From: Segatella baroniae B14
GTDB lineage: Bacteria > Bacteroidota > Bacteroidia > Bacteroidales > Bacteroidaceae
Length of the DNA: 64,000 nt
Reading direction: 5' to 3'
NCBI RefSeq assembly: GCF_022024235.1
Contig: NZ_CP091799.1
Coordinates: 2,359,001 to 2,423,000, forward strand
This document shows, in pieces, positions 50,130 through 59,734 of this stretch (position 1 is the stretch's first letter; each line of letters begins with the position of its first letter). The position numbers and the translations under genes were made by a program. A model generated the notes under the pieces. It was not told where the DNA came from and searched no databases. It was given only the letters and a program-made list of their open reading frames with translations.

Positions 50130-52136
50130 TTATTTAACAATGAATTTTTTGCCATTTTGAATGACAATACCTTTGTAACCTTCGGTCACATGCTGACCTG
50201 AGAGGTTGTATCGTGTACCTTTGTTAATTGTAGATGATATTTGGCTTTCTATATCATCAACACCCAGGGTCGGTTCATCCGATGTAGTACTGTTCATTTG
50301 ATACCAGCCTCCATTGGTAAATATCTTATCGTTGGTCTGGTTATTGGTACCTCCACTGCCATTGTTGAATATAATATTGGAAGGTGTAGAAGTTAGCTCA
50401 CCATAGTAGCACCACTGCCAGATATATTGTCCATTATCGTTCTGACCGATACAATATACATGTTCGTTATCGCCTGGCCAGTTACCACCAGTATAGTTAT
50501 TATTGCTATCCCAAACCCATGCATACACATCTACAGATTCCCCCCAGGTAACAGGTGCAACGAAGTAAGCCGTATAGGTATAGCCTGTAGCAGGCGTTTC
50601 AAATTCTATTTGCTTTGGTGTAGGAAAAGTATAAGTGCGAGTAATGCTGCTGCTTACCGTACCCTCTTTGAGTAAAGCTACTTTAAGAGTTGTAGATGTA
50701 CCCTGTGCATAAGCGATGGTTATGGTTTCACCACTATTAACCGTGGTACTTGAGGCTGTTGGTTCTGTACCGTCAAGGGTATATACCAGTTTAGCGTTGG
50801 CATCTTCTGATACGGCAGTGAGTGTTGTTTTTATATCTGTATCGTAAGAGCCTGATGGCTGATCTATAAAAGGTATTTCGGCAGATAATGACATGTAGTA
50901 TGCATAGTTTGGACCACTTAGAATTTGCTTATACAAACTAGTACTTGGAGCAGTAAAGCCGCTGCCAACATATACTACAAGATTTGCTTTGGAGCCCGAT
51001 ACCTTGTTGGCAAAATAGCCTGTAGTACTTCTGAAGTTGCTATAAGAACTAGTATTAGTGATACCTGCAGCCTTACGTGCATCGATCATCGCCTTAATCT
51101 CGTTAGGATAAGCTAAATAATGTTTGTAGAATACACATGGTGTACCAGGCATGGCGAGTAGATAAGCATTGGCGGCTAGTGTGTCCTTTTTGATAGGGTC
51201 GAGTGGGTTGTTGGCATCGCGATATTGTGTATCGTGATTTTCTACGAAGGTAACGGAATATTGACGATAGTTTTCATCGTGTACCAAGTTGTTGTCTGAC
51301 TTCAGTTGACTCCAGTCACTTTTATTAATGGCATCGCGAACATTATACCTGAACTGGAAATCGAAAGCTGCACTCTTTTTGTTGGTTGCATCAATCCAAT
51401 TTTCTATTTTGGTATTGTTATCCCAGTATTCGCCTACAGAGTATTCTATGCCAGAGGCATCATTGTAGTCTGCAATATGCGAAGCATCAAAGCCTTTGAC
51501 CATATCATAGCGGAAACCTATATATCCTAAATCATCTTTAAGATATTTTTCGTATGCCTTCACAATCGTCTGTACATTGGAACTTTGGTGATCGAGATCT
51601 CGCATACCTAGCCAACCTTCGCCTTCATCATTATTCGTGCTGAGTGATACTCCACTGGAGTTAGCTTGTGTTAAGGTTGCCCCATCATCATCATCGCCAA
51701 CAATATCAGTAGATTTTAGCTGGTAAGTTACACCATTATAAGTTTCGGCTGGCATATTAAACCAACCGTCAGTGTTATGATGATTGATAACTACATCAGC
51801 GATAGTTCCAATATTTTTTTCTTTAAAGGTTTTAATCATCGAACGAAGTTGCGCCTCTGTACCAAAACTCGAATTTTGATTGAAGTAATAATAAGGCGTA
51901 TACCCCATAGTGTTGTAACTTTCTAGGCATTTACCACTCTGCGGAACCCATACGAGGGAGAAATACTGACTAAGGTCGTCTGCAAGTTTCTCCAGTTTGG
52001 TCCATTTACTATCTGTATATGAGTCCCAGTAGAATCCTTGTAACATTACACCACTATAATTAGCAGGCCAACCTTGTGCCAGCATGCAGCTAGTTGACAT
52101 AAACAGAGCAAAAGCTGTGGAATAGATTTTTTTCAT
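50130..52136 (-). CDS. secreted GH13 alpha-amylase with starch-binding module and sorting-like tail
   Basis: A 668-residue extracellular alpha-amylase. Signal peptide to about residue 21 (CMLAQ). The catalytic domain has the nucleophile Asp211 in GFRYDMVKGFD, the acid/base Glu236 in VGEYWD, and Asp302 in FVENHDTQYR. A chitobiase-like beta domain follows at about residues 430-510, then a CBM26-like starch-binding module (VDVYAWVWDSNNNYTGGNWP) to about residue 620. The last 30 residues, RYNLSGQHVTEGYKG then IVIQNGKKFIVK, resemble the GH53 tail at 47608. It has its own promoter and LacI-type operator, downstream of the SusC-F genes and separated from them by a terminator. Confidence 0.94.
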   Translation of the reverse strand: MKKIYSTAFALFMSTSCMLAQGWPANYSGVMLQGFYWDSYTDSKWTKLEKLADDLSQYFSLVWVPQSGKCLESYNTMGYTPYYYFNQNSSFGTEAQLRSMIKTFKEKNIGTIADVVINHHNTDGWFNMPAETYNGVTYQLKSTDIVGDDDDGATLTQANSSGVSLSTNNDEGEGWLGMRDLDHQSSNVQTIVKAYEKYLKDDLGYIGFRYDMVKGFDASHIADYNDASGIEYSVGEYWDNNTKIENWIDATNKKSAAFDFQFRYNVRDAINKSDWSQLKSDNNLVHDENYRQYSVTFVENHDTQYRDANNPLDPIKKDTLAANAYLLAMPGTPCVFYKHYLAYPNEIKAMIDARKAAGITNTSSYSNFRSTTGYFANKVSGSKANLVVYVGSGFTAPSTSLYKQILSGPNYAYYMSLSAEIPFIDQPSGSYDTDIKTTLTAVSEDANAKLVYTLDGTEPTASSTTVNSGETITIAYAQGTSTTLKVALLKEGTVSSSITRTYTFPTPKQIEFETPATGYTYTAYFVAPVTWGESVDVYAWVWDSNNNYTGGNWPGDNEHVYCIGQNDNGQYIWQWCYYGELTSTPSNIIFNNGSGGTNNQTNDKIFTNGGWYQMNSTTSDEPTLGVDDIESQISSTINKGTRYNLSGQHVTEGYKGIVIQNGKKFIVK

Positions 52137-52165
52137 ATAGGTTTAGTTTTTTTATTATTCATCTC

Positions 52166-52187
52166 CAAATTTACCACATAATGTGGT
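52166..52187 (-). promoter_or_regulatory. amylase promoter -7 box with adjoining palindrome
   Basis: On the minus strand TAAATTTG (52166-52173) matches the -7 consensus, 30 bases before the ATG. A perfect 15-base palindrome ACCACATAATGTGGT (52173-52187) abuts it, lying between the -7 and the expected -33 region, a place where a repressor or a second regulator could bind. Confidence 0.6.
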
Positions 52188-52228
52188 TGATTGTTCTCAA
52201 TTCTTACAAATCAACAAATTATCTTTGT

Positions 52229-52250
52229 GCAAACGTTTGCAAACGTTAGC
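52229..52250. promoter_or_regulatory. LacI-family operator upstream of the amylase gene
   Basis: GCAAACGTTTGC (52229-52240) is a perfect palindrome and overlaps a second, imperfect copy GCAAACGTTAGC (52239-52250). Its centre is 61.5 bp upstream of the 5' edge of the amylase -7 box, the same distance as at susC and lacI. Confidence 0.75.
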
Positions 52251-52307
52251 AATAACAAGTTGTTCTTATTAAAGCCTAAAAAGTAGATATAAAGGATAAA
52301 TCTATGA

Positions 52308-52346
52308 AAAGAGGGAAGAAAATATGATCTTTTTTCTTCCCTCTTT
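52308..52346 (-). terminator. terminator of the susCDEF-like operon
   Basis: AAAGAGGGAAGAAAA (52308-52322) pairs perfectly with bases 52332-52346 around a 9-base loop. It lies 21 bases after the stop of the SusF-like gene. On the minus strand a short T-run follows. Confidence 0.85.
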
Positions 52347-52367
52347 AGATATAGAGTAAATAAGAGT

Positions 52368-53387
52368 TTACTTAGCAATCAGTTCTGCATAAGGAGCTTT
52401 TTCTGCAGCATTCTCAAGATGTAATACCACCTTATAAGTACCAGCAGTTACAGGAATATTGTCGTTAGAGCCCTGAACGAGATTATTCAACGAACCACCG
52501 ATGTTGACATTGTCCCAATTTCCATCAGAACGGAACTTAATAGAGCCGTTTGATAAGGTAACGTTGTCGGCTACCCAGGTTCTGTCTGCTTCGTTGTAGG
52601 TCATCTTGGTTCCGTTATCCCAACTACCTTGACCGTCACCAATAATCTCGATATACTCAAACTTTTTGAGTGTGTAAGTCATATCAGCAACATTAACAGT
52701 AACGTTGTAGAAACCATTTTCATCCAGTGTGATGTTGCTAGATCCACCATCGCTGATTAAATTTCCATTGCTATCAAGACCTAGGTTAAGTTCGCCATCC
52801 CAATTGCCGAGATTTGAGCGGAATTTGAAGCCAGATTTCAAGTACAAAGCACCATAATATTTACCATCGAAGTCTGGTCCATATAGTGCAAGAGCGTCAC
52901 CCCAAGTAGTGTTCTCACCAATTTCGTAAATGAATTCAGTGAAAGTATTGTCTAGTGTTATTTTGGCCTTGACATTGGCTGTATTCAGAATACTCTGAGT
53001 GCCAATGAGCGAATACCCTGTAACTACAATATTTACATCACGTTCTTCTGGTTTTTTACCATATAATTTTTGTATAGCTGTCTTCAACTCGTTAGCAGCA
53101 ACATATCCAGCAGAGTCTGCATTGATGGCTTCAGATTTATCACCATTTACAAGTTTGGCAACAAAGTTATCGGTTGTTTTGACAGAAGATGTTACTGTTG
53201 GGATAAATAACTGTACAGAATCAGTGGAAACTGTAGCAAAGTCGATAGCTGGTGCTTCTGAGACAGTTAACGTAACCGTTTCTGCATTCTCAGTATTGCT
53301 CTGTATGTCAGCCCAAGGTTCGTAACCAGTCTGTTGACAGCTGGCTAGAGTTAAAGCTATTCCTATGATATAAAATATTTTTTTCAT
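52368..53387 (-). CDS. SusF-like outer-membrane starch-binding lipoprotein
   Basis: A 339-residue surface lipoprotein with lipobox cysteine Cys17 (IALTLASC). It carries a SusE-type N-terminal domain and two related starch-binding repeats of about 80-90 residues, SGFKFRSNLGNWDGELNLG and GSIKFRSDGNWDNVNIGG, each with the KFRS-x-x-NWD core whose Trp would stack on glucose rings. It lies 51 bases after the SusE-like gene, as in the Bacteroides sus order (C-D-E-F). The name SusF is by position and domain type; the sequence appears divergent. Confidence 0.82.
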   Translation of the reverse strand: MKKIFYIIGIALTLASCQQTGYEPWADIQSNTENAETVTLTVSEAPAIDFATVSTDSVQLFIPTVTSSVKTTDNFVAKLVNGDKSEAINADSAGYVAANELKTAIQKLYGKKPEERDVNIVVTGYSLIGTQSILNTANVKAKITLDNTFTEFIYEIGENTTWGDALALYGPDFDGKYYGALYLKSGFKFRSNLGNWDGELNLGLDSNGNLISDGGSSNITLDENGFYNVTVNVADMTYTLKKFEYIEIIGDGQGSWDNGTKMTYNEADRTWVADNVTLSNGSIKFRSDGNWDNVNIGGSLNNLVQGSNDNIPVTAGTYKVVLHLENAAEKAPYAELIAK

Positions 53388-53438
53388 GCTATTATCTTTT
53401 AAAGTGTAGGAGTGGAGAAATCCACCCCTACCATTGTA

Positions 53439-54647
53439 TTATTGTTTTATAAACATATACTGGCCAGTAATATCGTTCAAGTATACTTTATATGTACCAG
53501 CCTTGAATGGAATATTAGAGCCTCCATTTGTTCCTGTACCATAAGGGAAGCTGCTTGAACCCCAACTGGAATCCCATGTTCCATTAGCGGCAAACTTACA
53601 GCCATCAGAGCTGGCAGCGTCAGCGTTATAAGTTACAGTAGTTGTCCAGTCATGGTTTTCTACGGAAGAATTGAGTGGTGACATAACATTACCTGTAACT
53701 TGATTCCATTTATTTTCAGAGCCAGGGATAGCCATAGAGGTAAATACTTTAGGAGTACCGGTGTAAGCTTCAATCTTGATGGCATTATTGCAAGAAGCTT
53801 CAGCGGCTATACCAGCAAGAGCCTTGGTATCGATAGTAATGGTGTAAATACCGTTAGTAGGGACACAGATATTAGAAGAACCACCATTATTCTTAACAAG
53901 GTCGACACCACCATCAGAGGAACCGATCTGATCATTCCAGGCACCAGGAGTCTTAACGAGTTTAAAGCCGTCTGTGGTAAGATAACCTGTCCAAGAAATG
54001 ACACCCTGACCGGTCTTAGAATCATATTCATTACCTGCGATAGTATACATAGGGATTACCTGATCTGCTTTCCAAGAACCATCACCAATACAGCTACCGA
54101 TGAGATACCAAAGTTCTGGAGCTGCATCCTGTAATTCTACATAGTAAGGTGCAACATTGAACGATACAGCGTTAGAGTAGATGGTATCGCCTGCATATAC
54201 GGCATACGCACGAGCATAAACCTTAAGATTAGCAGGAACTTCATCTTCTTTGTATTGTTTGATTTGCTGAATAGCTTTATCGATATCGACCGCTTCTACA
54301 GAGGCATTACATGTACTCGTGGCTAAGCCTACATTGGCATAATCGGCCTTTAAAGTACCCGATTTGTCTGCATTGGCTTCATCTGTAGAAACTGTCCAAC
54401 TATTGTCAGGTGAGAACTGTACTTGATATTCTGCAGCTGCAGGGTATCCATAAGCAGGCTGCGACCATGTAAAGTCGAGAGCCGATGATGTTGCCAAATC
54501 TATTGTCTGGGTAGAATACGTAGGTACATTCATGGTAAAGGTAGTAGGTGATAAGAGAACGGGATTGTTCTCACGATCGTCACTACATGAAGCCATAACA
54601 AAGGTACCGCATAGCAACAGTATAGTTGATTTTAATATATTTTTCAT
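53439..54647 (-). CDS. SusE-like outer-membrane starch-binding lipoprotein
   Basis: A 402-residue lipoprotein with lipobox cysteine Cys21 (FVMASC) followed by the acidic SDDRE, the type of stretch that sends Bacteroidetes lipoproteins to the surface. The N-terminal SusE domain has LDFTWSQPAYGYPAAAEYQV, then two carbohydrate-binding domains occupy about residues 170-402, with TDGFKLVKTPGAWNDQIGSS and GCKFAANGTWDSSWGSSSF as the binding cores. It is 32 bases after the SusD-like gene and 51 bases before the SusF-like gene. Confidence 0.86.
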   Translation of the reverse strand: MKNILKSTILLLCGTFVMASCSDDRENNPVLLSPTTFTMNVPTYSTQTIDLATSSALDFTWSQPAYGYPAAAEYQVQFSPDNSWTVSTDEANADKSGTLKADYANVGLATSTCNASVEAVDIDKAIQQIKQYKEDEVPANLKVYARAYAVYAGDTIYSNAVSFNVAPYYVELQDAAPELWYLIGSCIGDGSWKADQVIPMYTIAGNEYDSKTGQGVISWTGYLTTDGFKLVKTPGAWNDQIGSSDGGVDLVKNNGGSSNICVPTNGIYTITIDTKALAGIAAEASCNNAIKIEAYTGTPKVFTSMAIPGSENKWNQVTGNVMSPLNSSVENHDWTTTVTYNADAASSDGCKFAANGTWDSSWGSSSFPYGTGTNGGSNIPFKAGTYKVYLNDITGQYMFIKQ

Positions 54648-54679
54648 TGTAATTCTTTTTTTTATGAAATCGATATAGA

Positions 54680-56293
54680 TTAATACCCTGGATTCTGGGT
54701 GATAGTAGAAGTAACCTGTTCTGCTGGGATAGCGAAGATATTCTTGTCTGCGCTAAAGTTACGACCAGCTTTAGTACCGCCTTTATAGCTCCAGTTATAA
54801 TTGTTATTACCTCCGAAACGACCGAAACGAATCAAAGTAGGACGACGAAGTCCCTCGAAGTAGAACTCGCGGCTCCACTCATCACAGAGTTCTGAGAGTG
54901 TATAGCCTGCCTTCTGTTCTGCATGCGCACGAGCACGAAGTGCATTGACAGCCGCTACACCTTCAGAGGTAAGCGTTCCACCATTGGCGCGGGCTGTAGC
55001 TTCTGCGTAGGTAAGATATGCTTCTGCTTTGCGGAAGAGGAAAAAGTCTGTGTCAGGATAGGTATCATTGTGACCTGCAGAACCATCGGTCTTAAAGTTT
55101 ATCCATTTTGCTACGGCAAAACCATCAGTGAAGGTTCCAAGGCAACCGTCACCATTGTCAAGTTTGCGATCTTTGCCATCAAAGATAGCACGATCGTCAC
55201 CTGCAGCTTCTGGCATTTCTGTACAGCTGACATTTGGTGCATCATTATTTGGAAAGAACTTGTTGATTAAATCAGTACGAGCTCGGTTACCGCCCCAGGT
55301 CTGACCGGTACCATTGGTAGCATCTTTGGCATAGGTACCAGAAACGTCTGCATTCATATTACCATCGAAAGTAGATGCCATCAGGAACAATGTACCAGCC
55401 CACGAGGTTGTAGTAGAACCATCTTGTCCGATACGGAAAATACCTTCTTTAGCTGCAGAAGTCTCACCATTGTCGCCCATAAACAACATCTGATATGCGC
55501 TCCATTTTCCACTACCAGTAGTATTCAACTGATAATCAGAATCGATTACTTTTTTTGCATATTCTGCTGCTTTAGACCACTGCGCTGTGCCTGTGTAGAC
55601 CTCTGCATTGAGATATAAGCGAGATAGAAGCATCCATACTGCTGCTTTGTCTGCGCGGTAGTAGCCTGCATCAGAAGAATTCTTGGCTTTAGCTTCAGAC
55701 ATTTCAGGTTCGATTTCGAGAAGCTCGGACTCCAACCATTCATACATTTCAGCGCGGGTCTTACGTGTTGGATTTGTTAATTCTGTGGCAAAAGGTATAT
55801 TGCCAAAAGCATCCATCAGAAAATAGTATTCCAAAGCACGAATGAAGCGAATTTCTGCAGTTTTTGTAGCATCTTCTGCGCCACATTCATTGATATATTG
55901 ATTACAGTAAGAAATACCTGTAGTAAGGCGGGCATATAAACCATTCAGCATAGGATGGCTAGCATCGTAGGTATTATAGCAGTATTGGCGTATACCATCA
56001 TCTCCCCAGTGGCAGATAGCTTCGTCGGTTGTCAACTCGTTGGAATTCCACAACTGGCGAACGAAGCCTGATGTTCCACCATCCAAGCCATCAATATCAC
56101 ATTTGTCATCACCTGTGCTATTACCGGCCATAGCTAAGTTTGCATAGCATTTGTTAAAAAGTGCGTATGATAGAACTTCTGTGTTCATATTAGGGTTGAT
56201 AGGTGTTACGTCCAAATCACCCGTACATGATGTCGTGCTCAAAGATAGAGCTATGACAGCTACACTAAGTAGACTTTTTATATTTTTATTCAT
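54680..56293 (-). CDS. SusD-like starch-binding lipoprotein
   Basis: A 537-residue lipoprotein (lipobox Cys23, LSLSTTSC) forming the lid over the SusC-like barrel. The TPR-rich fold typical of SusD is seen, with EIRFIRALEYYFLMDAFGNI and the N-terminal NTEVLSYALFNKCYANLAM. C-terminal SEWSREFYFEGLRRPTLIRF-like sequence (here DEWSREFYFEGLRRPTLIRF) is diagnostic of the SusD/RagB family. It starts 20 bases after the SusC gene. The substrate is inferred to be starch from the amylase, SusE/F and malQ neighbours. Confidence 0.93.
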   Translation of the reverse strand: MNKNIKSLLSVAVIALSLSTTSCTGDLDVTPINPNMNTEVLSYALFNKCYANLAMAGNSTGDDKCDIDGLDGGTSGFVRQLWNSNELTTDEAICHWGDDGIRQYCYNTYDASHPMLNGLYARLTTGISYCNQYINECGAEDATKTAEIRFIRALEYYFLMDAFGNIPFATELTNPTRKTRAEMYEWLESELLEIEPEMSEAKAKNSSDAGYYRADKAAVWMLLSRLYLNAEVYTGTAQWSKAAEYAKKVIDSDYQLNTTGSGKWSAYQMLFMGDNGETSAAKEGIFRIGQDGSTTTSWAGTLFLMASTFDGNMNADVSGTYAKDATNGTGQTWGGNRARTDLINKFFPNNDAPNVSCTEMPEAAGDDRAIFDGKDRKLDNGDGCLGTFTDGFAVAKWINFKTDGSAGHNDTYPDTDFFLFRKAEAYLTYAEATARANGGTLTSEGVAAVNALRARAHAEQKAGYTLSELCDEWSREFYFEGLRRPTLIRFGRFGGNNNYNWSYKGGTKAGRNFSADKNIFAIPAEQVTSTITQNPGY

Positions 56294-56313
56294 GATTGAT
56301 TTCGCTAAAAAGG

Positions 56314-59300
56314 TTAGAAGTTAAGATTCAGACCAACGATAACAGAGAATGGGCGTGGATAGATATTGTTGTCGTATCCATTGTAAACTTCAGGATCCAG
56401 ACCGTCATACTTGGTAATGGTAAATACATTAGAAGCAGTTGCGTAGACACGTCCACTCACTCCATGCCAATTGCCTGATTTGAAGAGCTTATCGAATGTA
56501 TAGCCTAAAGTGATGTTCTCCATTTTTAAGAAAGAAGCATTGTGAATCCAACGGTCTGAAAGAATAGCTGATACGTCATCGGTCTGCCAATTGTCGAGTA
56601 CGGCATCAGAAGTTTTATTAATCAAGAAGTTGGTTGATGCCCACAGAGCATTAGCACTTACATTGTGGAATCCCTGACTTACAGCATCATAAACATAGTT
56701 ACCAATGTTACCGCGCATAGAGAAACTGAAATCCCAGTTCTTATATTCTAAGCGAGAAGATAAACCAACGGTAATTGGTGCTGCTGGACTTTTATAGAAG
56801 TAACGGTCATCATTGGTAATCTGACCATCACCATTACGGTCTACTACTGCATTCTCAATAGCCTTTCCATTTTCGTCGTATGCTTGCTGGAATACCCAGA
56901 AGGAGTTCATAGGATGACCTACCTGATTGTATTCTAAGTATTTATCTGTACCAATTTTTATATTGGTATTAGCAACAGGACTTCCGTCTGAACTTGTGCC
57001 TGATAAATCAGTAATAGTGTTAGCATTATAAGTAAAGTTAGCATCAATAGTCCAATACCAATCTTTACTTTGAATAGCCTTCCAACTGATTGCAGCCTCG
57101 ACACCAGTATTTTTCATAGAACCGATATTTTGCCAAGCCTGATTGCGGAAAGCAGAGAGTGCTTCTGTTGGAGCGTAGTTCAATAGGTCTGTAGTTTCAC
57201 GATAATACCAGTCTATAGTACCAGAGAGACGCTGATTGTTAATACCCCAGTCTAAACCTAAGTTATAAGTAGTTGTGGTTTCCCATTTCAAATCAGGTGT
57301 ATAGTTGTCTGGTCTGTATAGTACACCATCGCCATCTGCATAATAGTATGCTCCCGTACCAGTGTTAATGGTGTAAGTAGGAATCCATGCGTAATCATTA
57401 TTGACATCTTGCTGACCTGTTTTACCCCAACCAAGACGAAGTTTCAAGTCTGACAACCATTTTATCTCCTTGAATTTGTTTTCTTCATTGATTTTCCAAG
57501 CGAAAGCAAAAGATGGGAATACAGCCCAATGATCCTTAAAGCGTGAAGAACCGTCATCACGGACAGTAGCAGTTACATAGTAACGATCCATAAGACTCCA
57601 GTTGGCACGTCCGAAGAAAGATACTAGATAGTTTTCTGTTTTGGTAGCATAGTTGGATTCATTGTATTTCTGACCAGCTAGACTGTTGCCTTTGGCATCA
57701 GTTAATGTGCTATTTATGCCGTAATATCCCCAGTAGTTATTTCTAGTACTACTCCAGAAATGTTGCCATTCGTAACCAGCCATGATATCAAAGTGATTTT
57801 TGGCCTTATCGTTAAAGTCGTGGAAATATTGAGCATATGTACTTAAAGAGAGGTTTCTCTTCAAAATAGATTCCCATCCATAATTTCCATAGTATGCATT
57901 ATTATTATTTTGGAAAGATGGTGAATAGTCTGTAGTCTGTTTACCCTTAGCAATATCGGCACCTAAAGTAGCATGAAGTCTCAAATCCTCAAAGCCATGT
58001 ACTTTGTAATCGAAGTCGGCACTACCGATAAACTCACGGCTGTTAGCACGGTCGTTTTTCTCACTGAGTACAGATAGTGGGTTCTTGGTTGCCAATTCAT
58101 TATAAGTATAAGGCCATGTCGGATCACCATAGTTACCCGATTTTGGCCATGCAAAAAAGCCATTGAAATTGTTAAGCAGACCTGTCAGATTATCACCGTA
58201 AGTAGTTTTGTGATAATTTGAGGTATAAGAATACGGATCCTGTGTAGGGTCCATGTTTACAGCTGCACTGATTGCATCAGTATCTGCATACTTGCTATGA
58301 GCATACATTCCCTTAGCATTCAGGTTGATGTTTAAGTGATTATCCAGCAAAGAAGGATTCAAGTTGAATGAAGCTGTGTAACGCTTGAAGTCAGAAGTCT
58401 TCAAGATACCTTGCTGATCAGTATAGCCAAGAGGTACACGATAAGGCAAATAAGCACCTGCAGAACCAGAAATAGTTACACCATGATCTTGACTAATAGC
58501 AGTGCGATAAATTAGATCCTGCCAATCTGTATTAGCTGTACCCAATGCATTATAAGCATCAGAGTTTTCTCCCCATTTTTCTTTAATTAAAGCGCGGAAT
58601 TCATCACCATTGAGTACATCAACAGTTTTCTTTTTCATACTGATGGTCATGCTTCCATTGTATGAAACTTTTACACCACCTTTATGCCCTTTTTTGGTAG
58701 TGATGATAATAACACCATTAGAGCCACGAGAACCATAAATAGCTGTAGCAGAAGCATCCTTCAAAATGTTGAAACTCTCGATATCTTGAGGATTGATAGC
58801 TGAGAGAATATTGGAAAGACCTTTTACACCGTTATTATCAATTGGTACATTGTCAATAACAATCAGAGGGTCATTTGAAGCGTTAAGTGAAGAACCACCA
58901 CGAATACGCATGGTCGTAGCACCACCTGGTGTACCATCGTTGCTCGTTACACTTACACCGGCAACCTTACCGGCAAGCATATCCTGTGCATTGACAACAA
59001 CACCTTTATTTTTACCATCAGGTTTTAAGGCTGATACAGAGCCCGTCAAGTCAGATTTTTTCACGGCACCATAACCGATAACAACAACTTCGTTTAGTGT
59101 CTTGTCGTCAGCGGTAAGAGTAATGACTTGATTTTCGCCTGCTTTTACTTTCATAGGTATCATGCCTACATAAGTAATAGTAAGCTCAGTTCCCTTAGGG
59201 ACGTTTACAGAATAGTTACCGTCGAAATCGGTTACACCTACAGCTTTACCGTTAGCCATGATTGTTGCACCGATAACAGGTTCTCCAGTAGCATCCTTAA

Positions 59301-59406
59301 CTTGTCCTTTTGCAGTATTAGATTGTGCAAGGGCTGTAGCTGAAAGGAATATTCCACTAGCAATAGCGAAACTCCTTAGAGGCAATTTGAAATTTACCTG
59401 CTTCAT
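56314..59406 (-). CDS. SusC-like TonB-dependent outer-membrane transporter
   Basis: A 1030-residue TonB-linked barrel that imports starch oligosaccharides together with the SusD-like lid. Order: signal peptide (to about residue 27), carboxypeptidase-regulatory-like domain (AKGQVKDATGEPVIGATIMA) to about 115, plug domain with MRIRGGSSLNASNDPLIVID and AIYGSRGSNGVIIITTKKG, then the barrel ending in Phe (LNLNF). It leads the susC-D-E-F operon on the minus strand, with -7 box and operator upstream. The 1030-residue length is normal for the SusC/RagA family. Confidence 0.94.
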   Translation of the reverse strand: MKQVNFKLPLRSFAIASGIFLSATALAQSNTAKGQVKDATGEPVIGATIMANGKAVGVTDFDGNYSVNVPKGTELTITYVGMIPMKVKAGENQVITLTADDKTLNEVVVIGYGAVKKSDLTGSVSALKPDGKNKGVVVNAQDMLAGKVAGVSVTSNDGTPGGATTMRIRGGSSLNASNDPLIVIDNVPIDNNGVKGLSNILSAINPQDIESFNILKDASATAIYGSRGSNGVIIITTKKGHKGGVKVSYNGSMTISMKKKTVDVLNGDEFRALIKEKWGENSDAYNALGTANTDWQDLIYRTAISQDHGVTISGSAGAYLPYRVPLGYTDQQGILKTSDFKRYTASFNLNPSLLDNHLNINLNAKGMYAHSKYADTDAISAAVNMDPTQDPYSYTSNYHKTTYGDNLTGLLNNFNGFFAWPKSGNYGDPTWPYTYNELATKNPLSVLSEKNDRANSREFIGSADFDYKVHGFEDLRLHATLGADIAKGKQTTDYSPSFQNNNNAYYGNYGWESILKRNLSLSTYAQYFHDFNDKAKNHFDIMAGYEWQHFWSSTRNNYWGYYGINSTLTDAKGNSLAGQKYNESNYATKTENYLVSFFGRANWSLMDRYYVTATVRDDGSSRFKDHWAVFPSFAFAWKINEENKFKEIKWLSDLKLRLGWGKTGQQDVNNDYAWIPTYTINTGTGAYYYADGDGVLYRPDNYTPDLKWETTTTYNLGLDWGINNQRLSGTIDWYYRETTDLLNYAPTEALSAFRNQAWQNIGSMKNTGVEAAISWKAIQSKDWYWTIDANFTYNANTITDLSGTSSDGSPVANTNIKIGTDKYLEYNQVGHPMNSFWVFQQAYDENGKAIENAVVDRNGDGQITNDDRYFYKSPAAPITVGLSSRLEYKNWDFSFSMRGNIGNYVYDAVSQGFHNVSANALWASTNFLINKTSDAVLDNWQTDDVSAILSDRWIHNASFLKMENITLGYTFDKLFKSGNWHGVSGRVYATASNVFTITKYDGLDPEVYNGYDNNIYPRPFSVIVGLNLNF

Positions 59407-59556
59407 TTTGCTTTGATTTTTTAGTTAACGTATTATTGTTTTTAGTTATTATTCTGTATTTAATAGGCCTGGACATAGATAAGCGTCGCATAAAGATAGT
59501 ATATATATGTCTCGCTAGGTTCTGGCGGTATGTCCTTTTGGCATAATATTTCGATG

Positions 59557-59564
59557 CAAATATA
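59557..59564 (-). promoter_or_regulatory. -7 promoter box for the susC operon
   Basis: On the minus strand TATATTTG followed by C matches TAnnTTTG. It lies about 150 bases before the SusC ATG, leaving a long leader. Its 5' edge is 61.5 bp from the centre of the 59617-59634 operator. Confidence 0.62.
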
Positions 59565-59616
59565 TACTAATTAACGATTGTTTGTTCTCTTTCAATATTA
59601 AAACTGCATCTTAATT

Positions 59617-59634
59617 TGCGCAAACGTTTGCGCA
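59617..59634. promoter_or_regulatory. LacI-family operator between susC and the regulator gene
   Basis: TGCGCAAACGTTTGCGCA is a perfect 18-bp palindrome with the CAAACG-TTTG core of LacI/CcpA-type sites. It lies in the divergent gap, with its centre 61.5 bp from the susC -7 box on one side and 61.5 bp from the lacI -7 box (59687) on the other. Confidence 0.85.
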
Positions 59635-59686
59635 CTTTTCCTTTTCAATTTAATATCCAATAAAAACGACATATCTTACTTTTGTA

Positions 59687-59694
59687 TATCTTTG
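59687..59694 (+). promoter_or_regulatory. -7 promoter box for the LacI-family regulator
   Basis: TATCTTTG followed by C matches the consensus. A second candidate TACTTTTG is at 59677-59684; I prefer the first because its distance from the operator equals that at susC and amylase. Confidence 0.6.
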
Positions 59695-59734
59695 CATGGA
59701 ATGCTATAAAAAGTATTTTTTGCTCACATAACCT

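Noticed and set aside
59677..59684. TACTTTTG as the main -7 box of the LacI-family gene
   Set aside because: It matches the consensus but lies 10 bp off the constant operator distance; TATCTTTG at 59687 fits that distance exactly. It may still be a secondary start.
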